Positions 31,836 to 42,800 of a stretch of 64,000 nucleotides of DNA are shown here, piece after piece. The position numbers and the translations under genes are program-made. Source of the stretch: Amoebophrya sp. A120 (lineage: Eukaryota > Sar > Dinophyceae > Syndiniales > Amoebophryaceae); NCBI GenBank assembly GCA_905178155.1, contig CAJINV010000005.1, forward strand, positions 2,606,054 to 2,670,053. The letters run 5' to 3'. The first letter of the stretch is position 1. Every line of letters begins with the position of its first letter. Below the pieces are notes generated by a model that did not search any database, was not told the origin of the DNA, and saw nothing but the letters and a program-made list of their open reading frames with translations.

Positions 31836-34800
31836 ATGACAATGATCTTGCGCCAGACCCAGAGATTGGGGCGCAGCTTCGCGGACGAAGAGCACAGCGG
31901 CGGCGGCAACCAGCAACAAGCGGAGCACCAACAGAATGAAAAGCAACGACTCCAGAAACATTCTCATTCACGGATAGCTTTTGCCTCGTCGACCTGTTCG
32001 CTGCAGCAGTATCGCCGAGCAAGAAGACCACGAGGAAAAATGCGGCGGCAGCTGACCGTAGTTTCCACCGCGCTGCTGCAGCTCCTTCTCCTCGTTTGTG
32101 ACTACAGACTTTTTAACATCTTGAACAGTTCTGAGGACCACTACGTGAAGACTCTCTACTCCGTCAGGCACGGGATGCTGCTCAACGAAATTCTTACGAC
32201 CACCCAGAATAACATCAGCGTCGTGTCTTTATTCACGCGAAACGAAGAAACGAACACAGTGTCTACTTCAAGGGCATCAACTATCGCAGTGAACGCAATC
32301 ACCTTGTCCTCCTCGACCAGCGCTAACCCAGCAGCTGTTGACAGCGCCACTGTAGTGAACACGGACGACAACATCAGGAACGCGATAGGTCTCGATGAGC
32401 CGCCGGCTGGAGTAGCAGATGAAGTAACACTACCAGTACCAGAGCAAAAATCTAGCGAAATCGGTGTTGTTCGAGATGGTGTTTATAATCTCGGCGATGA
32501 ACAACAACAAGAGAGAAACCAAAACCAAATATTACCACGAGCTGCAGAAGACGAGTCCACAGCTTCCCTCTCATCAACTGGGAGCCGCGATCTCGCTGAC
32601 AAAGACCCCGAAAACGACCTCCGAACCAGTACGAAAACCCTCCGCTTGGATTTGGTGGAGAAGAACAACCTTCTGGATCTCGGGGGAAACATCAAAAGCG
32701 AAAACTGGTTTGACGAACGGGACAAGAAGCTAGAAAAGAAAAATCAAGAAGAACTGAAGCGGAGAACGAGAAAAAGGGGGAAAAACGATCTCTGGGACGT
32801 GAAGTTTTCGGAGGTGGAGAAGAAAGTTTTAGCGGGAGCGTTTGCAGACGCGGAGGCGGAGGAGCGAATGGGAAATGAAAATGCTAATACAGCAGGTGGA
32901 AGAAAGACAAATTCAAATACCGCATCAACCAGCAGAAGTGAAAACTCTTTGTCTCTGTCCACTTCGGAGTCCGCACTGTCCCAGCCGAACGTTGCTACGC
33001 AGAATGCAGTCGCGCATACCAACGAAATGTACACGCACGAGCTCAGAGGGTATTGACATGCTTTGTGGTTGGATGGATTTTTTATTCTTTCTTTACTGCA
33101 GTCGCAGCGCCAGTATTCCGCATAGATTCAGATGGCGAACAAGAACGAGAAAAAACAAATTGTTTTGAAACCGTACAACGCGTAACAGAAATAAAAAGAT
33201 CATCTACAACCTCACAGCTACACCATCAAGAGAACGGGGACGGGGTCAGGCCTCGATAACGCGGCCATGGTGCGGGCCTATCCGAATGAAGTTTTTGAAT
33301 GGTTGGGTTGTTGTAAAGGTAGACGACAAAGATCGCGCTCGGCGTCATAATCATAAAACTAAAAGGTTACGGTTCAGTTTGTATGTATCCTATCTATCCA
33401 GTGGAGCACTCAACTAGCACGCGCATGTTGAAATAAATGAGCAAGCGCATGATGCTCTTCAACATGTTGATCATTCAATCCGGCGCAAGATGAACACTCA
33501 ACAAACTTTTTTTCCTTGCATCCATCCCAGCTTTACTACTCGCAAACTTTCGGTTGCCAAGGGCAGCAAGAGTTTGCCATCGAAAAAGGCACGTTTGACG
33601 GCGTGAGCGACCTGTGCGGCTGCCAGTGCCCGGCTGGCGTCACGGGTACGGTGTGTCCCTGCGGCACGGTGCGGGACTGCGCTTGGTTGTGCGAGAACAG
33701 CGAAAACTGCAACGCGTTCATCACTCTGGGGAGTGCGGACCAGAGCCCAGCCAAGCATGCCAACACGACGAAGCTCCGGAGCACGGGGGGATCGAACACC
33801 ACGACCTATCCGATTCCGGAGGACATCAACGTGGGCGGCTGCGTGCTGCTGCGGTACGAAGACCACACGGATGAATTCGATTTTCAGCAGATGCTCCAGG
33901 TGCACCAGCTGGGCGGGTACCCGAAAATCTGCGACCCCTACGACAAGCCCGGGGAGTGGGCGTGCTTGTTCAGTAGAAATGTTTTCTTTTGATGCTTTTG
34001 TACCTGAACTTGATGCGTCACAATAGACGAGCTGAAATGATGAATCTTCACGAGTGCAGCTGCTTTCCTCGGGCTGCATAAGCAGAACGAACCAAGCTTC
34101 GTGTGTTGAAGGTGATTTCATCCACTACGCAAAAATATTACCACACCAAAAACAAACAGAGCTGTATTCCGTCGAGACCTACCACGACGCGCTCTACAAC
34201 CAAAGGTGCGGTAAGCACGGCAGCGCGCCCATCGTCACCCCCGGTCAGTGCGATATCGCGGGCCTGCGTATGAAGCTGTTTACGGGGAAAAATGACGTCA
34301 CGAACCTGGCCGACGACATTCACCTGAACATGACGATGGTCTACGCGGAGGACTACCTGGAATTTTGCTCCGTTTTGGGCGATAAGGACGCGCCCCCGGA
34401 AGAGAGCCACATGATTTTTAACCCGCACTTCAAGTGGCCGGGCTCGAATGTCTTCTCCACGAATTTCGGATCCCGGCTGGTCTGCTACGACAACGACTAC
34501 CAAATCGAATTTCTCGTGGTGCTATGCAATACAAATTTTCTGCACATGTACAAAATGCATCGCAATGAATTTCACCAACTTAGAAGAAGAAATGTGTCAC
34601 GCTGGTGCTAAAGAGGTTTGAAGGAAAACATTGTCATGCGGAAGGTAATTGTGCCTGTGCGTGTACGGGAACTTTCCTGTGGATAGGTGCCACCGGTCAC
34701 GACGACCACCACCACGACGACCACCACCACCACTACGACCACCACAACCACGACACTGGTCGTGCAGCCGATGCTGGATCAGCTGGTCAAGGAACGTGAC

Positions 34801-35766
34801 CACTTGACCGCTTCCAGTGACTACGGCTTCAATTTCACGAGCAGCAACCACTCCATGACCCCCGGCCGGAATTTTTACATGCACCCGATCCCCCCGAGTC
34901 CAAACTCCTACAACAACATCACCTACCGCGAAGCGGTCACGAAAAAGCTGCACAAGCCGGTGCCCGTGCCCGCCGACGTGCTGTTGGCACTTACGAAGCA
35001 CAAGATGAAACGCGAAGCGGAGCAAGACGGCTACGAGTTCGATGACGAAGCGGCGGACGAATCTTTAGGCCTGGAGGACCTGCCAGCTCCGGAGGAGGAC
35101 AAACAGGATCAGCAACCGGATGTTGAGATGACGACTGCAACAAGAAGAACTACAGCTGCTGCAACAGACGAAGGCACTAGCGCAGTAGAGCCAGCCGCGC
35201 CCTCCTCCTCCCTTATGGAAAGTGAACGACAAACCACGACGAGAATAAAAGCGACTTCAGCGGCATCCACCGGGAAAAGTAAAAAGCGACAAAAGAAGAT
35301 GAAAGTCCGCCAGAAGAAAGAAATGTCAAGAAGTGCGAAGGCCCGGGCCTACCAGAACGCGATTGATGCGTTCAATCAGCAGATGCATCGTATGGGAGTG
35401 TCAAAATCGAAATCGTCAAAGTTGAAATGATTTGCCATGCATAAAATGGATGCCAGTTGGAACCCAGTTTCCAAGTAGTGCATGACAAATTTTGGCGGTC
35501 CTTAAATCCAGTTTGTCACGCTGTTTAGGCAAAGACGGCTGATCTTCTCATGCTACTTTAGCAGCTCGAGCTCTAACCCCAACCAGGCTTACAATCGACC
35601 TCACTTGCCTGCTCTGCAACGCACGCGCCTCGCGTCATGCATTTTATGCATGACAAACTATTTAAACTTTGACGATTTCAATCCTGACAGCACTTCCATA
35701 CATCGCATTCTGGAAGTCGACGGAAAAATCAGGCATCCGGGGAAGCGGGAAAAGCTGTTTGGATAA
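31836..35766 (+). CDS. secreted or type II membrane protein with Cys-rich ectodomain and poly-Thr linker
   Basis: Either ATG 31836 (signal anchor at residues ~72-90) or ATG 32040 (an N-terminal signal peptide, MRRQLTVVSTALLQLLLLVC). Exon 1 ends near 33049. The link to the next recognised exon (33531-33972) is unresolved, because the phases do not fit one GT-AG intron. That exon is Cys-rich: LCGCQCPAGVTGTVCPCGTV then DCAWLCENSENCNAFITL, the latter like a PAN/apple core. An intron 33973-34054 joins to 34055-34522 in frame. Introner 6 follows, then an exon with about 20 consecutive Thr codons and a basic tail. Introner 7 follows, then a last short exon 35706-35766 coding ILEVDGKIRHPGKREKLFG and TAA. 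Extracellular or lumenal location is inferred from the N-terminus and Cys pattern. No enzyme motif seen. Confidence 0.62.
34523..34685 (+). mobile_element. introner element 6, target duplication GGTGC
   Basis: A 163-bp element between GGTGC copies at 34518-34522 and 34686-34690. The termini are TATGCAATACAAATTTTCTG on the left and TATCCACAGGAAAG in reverse complement on the right; the inverted repeat is weak beyond the TAT end. A GT-AG intron at 34519-34686 gives exactly the same mRNA as precise excision with one target copy. Here the target duplication itself supplies the GT, and the element end plus the second copy supply the AG. Confidence 0.82.
34690..34760 (+). repeat. ACC/ACG microsatellite encoding a poly-Thr tract
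   Basis: A run of threonine codons (mixed ACG, ACC, ACT, ACA) directly after introner 6 in the coding exon. It encodes about 20 consecutive Thr. In a secretory protein this would be a mucin-like O-glycosylation linker between the Cys-rich part and the basic tail. Confidence 0.75.
35391..35700 (+). mobile_element. introner element 7, target duplication CATCG
   Basis: A 310-bp element between CATCG copies at 35386-35390 and 35701-35705. The terminal inverted repeats are about 55 bp. Left TATGGGAGTGTCAAAATCGA and right reverse complement TATGGAAGTGCTGTCAGGAT both run into GAAATCGTCAAAGTT and then TTTG(C/T)CATGCATAAAATG. Removing the element and one CATCG gives CAT CG + C ATT CTG. This replaces the element-encoded ending (stop at 35428) with a 20-codon terminal exon. 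Confidence 0.9.
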
Positions 35767-36861
35767 ACGCGGATGTTCGTTGGTGTTGACCACGGTGATG
35801 TACATGTATTTTCAAAATCGGCTCCATGTCGTTCTCAAGTTGTCTCTTCTCTCTGCTCTCTTCTACTTTGCCGAGCAATTTTAATACCGGTGGAATTCGT
35901 ATTAATGCCTTTTGCGCCGTCGGCTCGTGCAGGGCGACTACAACTGGAGTAAAGTAAGGAGGGATGCTGGACGAATGAGAAAGTAGTGGTGACAAAAAAT
36001 ACGAACAAGCACTTTGTACGATGAAGATCATCAATATGTTGATGTCCTCGTCGATGTCGAGTCAACATTGCTCGTGGAAGCAAGGAGACCACTGACGTAC
36101 GATTCGAGGATTGATGGAAAAGCTGAATGATAGGAAAACGGCTGTAAGATTTTTGTTTCGCATTCGCTTGTAATGTTGAAGCACGCTCCGAAAAACAAAA
36201 TCGATTTTCAAATGCATCAATTGTACCTACTAGCATGTGTGAAATGTATTTCACACAAAACAGATGCACGCTAGTAGCAGTGTCAATCGCTTTTGTGTTC
36301 ACTTTTTTTTTTGGTAACGCCATTTCCAAAATCGTTCCGTATAGAAAACGAGCACACCCTCGTGAATGCGACAATTCTTGCGGTCTTTGCAGCCCGCACG
36401 CATAATCGCATTTTTTGGTTTGCAAATGCAGGTTTTTGTCCGGTAGGTTCAGACGAGTTTTTTCTTCGATCAGAGGAAGCAGATCGTGATTCGATAAGTT
36501 GTTACGCTAATGAAGATCAAAATACGATGTTATCACGCACACCAGATAGACTGGACGCAGCATATCACTGCAAAAGGAGTTTCTTTTTCTTGTAGTGATT
36601 CGCTGATGTGGATGAAAATGCCGTGAGGATTGTAAAACGAGGAAGTAGGACGACCACGACGGCCGCGTCGATCAAAAAAAATTATTGATCTTACCATTCC
36701 CGCCCCCTCGCTTAAACTTCTAGAGCGAATCTCAAGTCTAATGTTGTCATAAATGACGGTGATAGGCATAGGCATGGGGTGGGAGTGCAACTGCTTTATG
36801 GTTGCATAGTTCCCAACGAAGGTTGCAGCACCAAGCACGAAAATAAAACAAGTTTTTCACA
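35767..36861. other. intergenic spacer
   Basis: About 1.1 kb. A 196-codon minus-strand frame (35835-36425) exists but is rich in unrelated residues and lacks domain features, so I do not call it. No repeat family recognised. Confidence 0.5.
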
Positions 36862-39800
36862 ATGTTGCTAACCACTAACCGCCGTGCCGTAGTGTCTCTG
36901 AGGATTGCATCGGCAATCTGGAGGTCTTCAAACACGGCTTATTTCCTGTGGCTGCTGATGTTGGGTCTTCTCCAGCATTCGGTTTCGTCGATGAGAGACC
37001 TACAAACGACGACAACCTCCGTCGACCACGACCCATTCTGTTGGACGGGGAATGAGCCGAACCCGAATGCTGCGGCTGATCATGCACCTGCGTCGACAGA
37101 GACAGTGCCCGCATCGACAGAAGAAGGTTCTACTAGCAAGGCACCCTTACCGCTCCTGGACGGCTTCACGCCCCACCGCCACGCCAACCGGTACAGCCGG
37201 CTGTACTGGACGAAGGAGCTGAAACTCCACCCGGAAAAAAACATCATCGTCCTCGACGTCGATAATGTGCTCGCTGACAGCATCTCTCGCATGCGCAAAG
37301 CGCGGAGATGGGAAGAAATTTATATGCAAGAGGACAACAGAGTTAGAGAAGATCAAAATTTTCCTTCGGCTGGTAGAAGTGTTTCGGCAACTGTTCTTGA
37401 TACTATGCAAAAATACGACCGCTTCAACCCGGAGGAGTTTTTTAAAGACCCAGCTATTCACAACGCTGCAAAAGCGTTCCAGGCATTCTCGAGGCATCTG
37501 GGGAAGCAGAACGTCCAGATTTTGACGGCGAGAGGACAATTGGACAAGAAGTACGAGTGTAAATTCGTTCATTTCATTGAACGTCCGCCTGGCGAGTTTC
37601 AATCCGCATCCGCTGAAGATGTTGTACCGGCACAACCAGCAGCGCAGACTAGAATCCGCTGTGAGCGACGGGCGACGCCCCTCGAACAAGTTCAGGACAC
37701 ACGACAAGGCGGAAACGACGAGGAAGAAACCGGTGGTTCTCTTGGTGACCGTGTGGTGGACCAGGCACTGGTGTTACAGCTGTGGTTGAGGGAAAACGGA
37801 TTTCTGGATTTCGAAGAAGAACTTGGAGGCGATGACGTGGCCTCTCTAGCGGAAACTACAGCAGCACAAACACAATCACTGCGAGTATCGGATTCACATC
37901 ATGTTCCACCGTCGATCAAGATTGTCGACCACGCCGCGGATAAGAAGGACTACTTGAAAAGATTATGCAATGTCGAAAAATCTTGCCTACTCATCGACGA
38001 TTTCAGGATCAATTGGGAAGAGTACGGGCAGGAGGAAGGAGTTGTTGAACAAGGTCATCAAGGCGAAGTAGAAGCTGGCGAACGTGGTCGCACTCCTTAC
38101 AGGTGGACATCAACGATTGCAAGTATCTTCACCGGCACCCACGTGAACAAAAAACTGATCTACGAGCTGCAACAAGACATTCCGAATCTGCACTCCGAAA
38201 TTTTCGACGATGGGAGCTACGGAGGGGTGAAAAACGACTGGTGTATGATTATGGAAAGGTATTTGATTGGAGTAGATGTTGGGGAGCAGACACGTTTACC
38301 AGACGGTGGGGATGAAAAATTATCTGCCGATCATCTGCACGAAACCATTGTAGCAGACGGAGAAGATGACCGCCGCGTGGGTCTGCCTAGTACGAGCATG
38401 AAAGCAGCAAGAACACTAGGCTCCTGCAACGGTATCGATGTTGAAGTAGATTTGTGTCGACCGGATGTACACTTGTTGAGGCTATGTTTTCGTTTTAGTG
38501 ATTGTTTGTGTACAACCAGTTCGTGTAAAAATCGTTTGATTCTACATAGTATTCATCAAAACAAAGCCCAGCTGACGTTGCCGCGATTCGGAGACGAGCG
38601 GAGAAGGTCAATGGCCTGTTTGATACCAGCACGACACCGACAGCTGAAAGTTCACATGGCATCCAGCTAAAAGTCGCGAGTCTGCAAATGCCAGCTCTTG
38701 ATGTTGGGACGTCGATATCCACATCAAAGACGCCTGCAGCTCTTTCTGTGCAAGAGGGTACTGATGCTGATCCTACCGGGAAGAGGACCACCACCAGCAA
38801 GACTGTGCTGCCAGTGTCGTCGACGTTCCCGGAACAAGAAATAAACATCCCCACCTTTGCAGTCGTCTCTTCCTTCTTCGAGCCGGACGTGTTGTCCAGC
38901 TTGTTTTACGAGGGTGACGAAAGTTTCCGGTACGTGGAGGAACTTTTCCAAGGTCTCGCCACCCGCGTGTACGACCTGAGCCGGGCGGACCTGATCTGGG
39001 TTCAGTACCAGCGCTGCGGCCCGCATTTGAGTGTCTGGAAAGATTTGGAGGGGTTTTTCAAAGACCAAAAGATCAAGGAATCCGCCGTGATCTCCACGAT
39101 CCCGGGCAGTTGCGAGGACCACTACTCGAAGGACCGGCTCTGTCACCACTACCGGCAATTCGCCACGCCGGCGGAGATGCTAGGAGATGAAACAACGAGT
39201 GGGCGGGCAGCGAACTACAGTGGAGGATCGCTATCGCTTTCCACCAGCCCAGCAGTAACTGCAGCGACTCGCCGTCTAAACCGCCAAGTTTTTTCATCTT
39301 CATCCGCGGAAACATCAACCCAGAGAACCACGTCGAATTTCGGCGGCCTGATTCCCTGCTGGGTGCTCGATTCCGAGGAAAGCTGGCTGGAGCTGATGGA
39401 TTACATCAGCCAACACAAACACAAATGGTTCATCTTGAAGGAGCCGCGCTCGGCCGGCGCGAGCGGAACGGTCCTCGCGTCCGGGGAAGAGTTGAGAAGC
39501 GAGAGTTGGCAGGGGAAGATGCGGAGCTGGTTCTCCAGCCGGGCGAGGGAGTATGCGCAGCAAGAAGTGGCGAGCGCAATACAAATCGCAAACGCGGACG
39601 TCATCACGGTGCAGGAGTACTTCACGGATCCGTTTTTGGTGGAAGATCCGGGCAACAACGAGCAGATCTTGCGGAAGGACAAACTGCTGTGGAGTGTGCT
39701 GTCCGCGACGAAAAATCGGGACGAGGCGGGTAGTTTTCGCAGGGAACAAGACAGGGACAGACGAAAACAGCTGCGGAGGCCCGCTGCTACTACAGGATCA

Positions 39801-42800
39801 TCTCCCAGTCTTCTCATCGAAAACAACGAGATGTTGAACCATGCTGAGGACGACATCAGTAGCCACGGCGAGCATACGAGCCATGCTACGCCTTCTCCTG
39901 CTCTAAAGCTCCACAAAGCCGATCTTCGCCTGTATGTAATCGTCCGTACCGACCCCCTCCGTATCTACATCCACCAGGACGGCTGGCTCTGGGTCGCGCA
40001 AAAACAGTGGCTGCACCCCAAGGAGGAAGTCGGGAAGAAGCCGGACTTCGACGCGTTCCGGCACACAACCAACCGCGGCGGGCTCACCCCACAGCCCGAC
40101 GGGCTTCTCGGAGAAGCCTTTCTCCAGTCCGCGAATTCGACGAAGGCGATGCTGCAGCGCCGGTTGTTCAAGTGGCGCCGCGGGCGAAGGAGCAGCATCA
40201 AGGACTTTGTCGCGAGGCACAATGTGGACGGGAGCTTGATTTTGCGGAAATCATCTGGTGCCGACGAAACGCCGCACCATTCTGATGTTGATGATGCCCC
40301 ACCGCCAGGCGATGGTCGTACTACCGCAGTTCCGCTAGCAGAGAAATGGCCCGAGGTTTGGGCAATGATCAAACAGAACACAGCGCGGTCGATTCTCACT
40401 TACATCCGGAAAGAGGAATGCATCGGAGGGGAACACATCGACCAAAGATTTCTGGTAGAGGACGGGGCTACCGCTATTTCAGCACGACCGCTGGCGACCT
40501 CATTGCCAAGCCCGGCCGGCAGCACCGGGAGCGAAGGCATTGGTAGCGCGACCAAGTCGAAGCCCTCAACAAAAGCGTCTGGTGCCGACGCTTCTCATAT
40601 GAACCTGGACGAGGACGAAGCGGCGTTTCTGGATGAAGAAGGAGAAAACTACGCAAATAAGCACCACGGTGTGTCCTCCTCGGCGCACGAAACCAGCATT
40701 GCTTCCGGGGAACAAATGGAACAAGTACAAGGACGACTAGCACCAGCAGGACACGGTCAACCGCAAATAAAGCAAGAGAAACCCGACCGCCCGAATCCTT
40801 GCGGCCGGTACTTCAGTTTCTACGCCGTGGACGTGTTTCTTTCACAAGACCTGCAGCAAGCGCACGTGATGGAGATCAACAACGACCCGAGTTTGCTGGC
40901 GTACGGAGAACTGAAAGTGCGAGGGAGTCGTGGGGGTAGAAATGCTGCCAATGCCAAAGGCAAAAAGCACACCATAGACCTCGACGACGAGAACACTCGG
41001 CGAGATTTCGCCAAGCACAAAATGTACCACGCGGTGTACCGGGATGCGGTGCAGTTGGTGATGAGCGGCCATAGAAGTAAAAAAGACCGCCAGGTGGAGC
41101 CTCTCATCGTCGCAGAATACAATACCAGAGGCGGCTACGACCTCGCGTTTCCGCCCGAAGACGGAGATTTCCACACCGCCGGGTTTGGCTGGTTTTTCGA
41201 CCGGTACTTGAGTCTGCAGCCAAGATGGAACGTAGACGGGACGGTCAATGTTGGAAGAGATGGGAAGTGTGTGGCGGGTGTGGCAGCTGTTTCCTCTCTG
41301 CAGAAGGAGTCTGAAGCAGCCGGAAATCCTGTCAGCTTCAGTTCCTGTCTACAGTCTGTGTCTGCGAAGCTACGACAGCGGGGTGATAAGTTCGAGAAGA
41401 ATATGAATATTAAGATGCTCCCTGTAGTAGACCAGCTGTACGCGGAGACGACTGTGTGTACCTACGAGCCGTTGTGGGCCCATGTGAGACAGCACAAGAA
41501 AGCTACTGGTTTTGCAAGGATCGCTGCAACTTCAGTCACTAACAGTGAAGTAGACCACCCTGTCGCCACGGCAATGCGAGAGGGAACTGAACAAGAAGAA
41601 CACGACCGCAGCGAGAACACCAGCAAAAACCCAGCCTTCCTCGACTACACGGACCTTCTTTCCCCTCCTGCAGAAGCGAAGACCTTGTTTCAAAACACCC
41701 ACATCCTGATTTTCGGGCAGTCGGGCGAAGTGAAGCAAAATCAGCCGGTCGTCTACAAGCAGAAGACGAAGAGATTTGAGATCAGAACCTTCGCCACCGC
41801 CGCGTCCCGTGCCAACCGGAGAATGGGCAGTTTCGAGAAGGCGGCGCGGGAGAGACTCCCCTACCAAATTTCGCTTCTGCGGCTTTTCCCGCCCGAGAAC
41901 GTCCATATTTTCACAAAACTGCCGAAGAGCATCGAAAACGACGTCCGCTTCGCTTGGCACCGGAACCACACGAGCGAGAGGGGCTTCGGCCACTGGTACT
42001 GGCGCCCGCTGCTGGTAAAACATTGCTTGCACAAGTTTGTGCCGAAGGGCAAGGGCGTTTTGCTCTACATCGACGCGGGGATGGAGGTTCGGGCGTCGAA
42101 AATGGCCCGCCGGAAGTGGGAACTGATGGTGCGCATGATGCATTTCGGGGTGGTGGGGAGCAGCAGCGGGTCGTATCATGCGGAAGGTCAGCTCGGTGAT
42201 TCTCTAGCATCCGGTGCTCTTCTTGACGGCGGCGGAGGCGAGGCTGTACGAGCATTCAGTGCAAACGACCTGGAATTCGACGTCCTGTCGCGCTCGCGCC
42301 ACCTCGAGCATTCACTATCGTTTGGTGCTGGAGATGGTGTTGATCACGGAGCTTTCAATGTGTCTGCCAGCTACGCGGCCTGGTACAGAAGGGTAAATTC
42401 GGCCCAGCTGGAAAGACAACTTCGCGAACATACTACAAGCAGCAGGAGAGAAGTAGACCGAGTCTGGACCACAAAGAAGAAGAAAACCGTTAACAATCAT
42501 TCACTGAAACCTGTCGACGTGACTGTTTTTGGATCCCACTACCGAGAGCGCATGTTCACCCGCGGCCCGGTTTTTCGCGAATTTTTTCCAGAGCCTATTC
42601 CAGTCCTCCACAAGAGCTATCCAACAAAAGCAATAGGTGCGCAAGCGCAACAAGAAAACAACTACACAAAAACCCCCCAGCACTACGTCACCGCTAACCA
42701 CGGTGTGTTTGGCAACTCCGACCACATCGCGGGTACCACTTTCGCGGTTCGACACTCAGAAGCCGGGTTGCTCTGGTTGGACAACCTCGGGAAGTTGCAA

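Noticed and set aside
35835-36425. 196-codon minus-strand ORF in the spacer before the giant gene
   Set aside because: No conserved motif, mixed composition, opposite to every supported gene; not enough to call.
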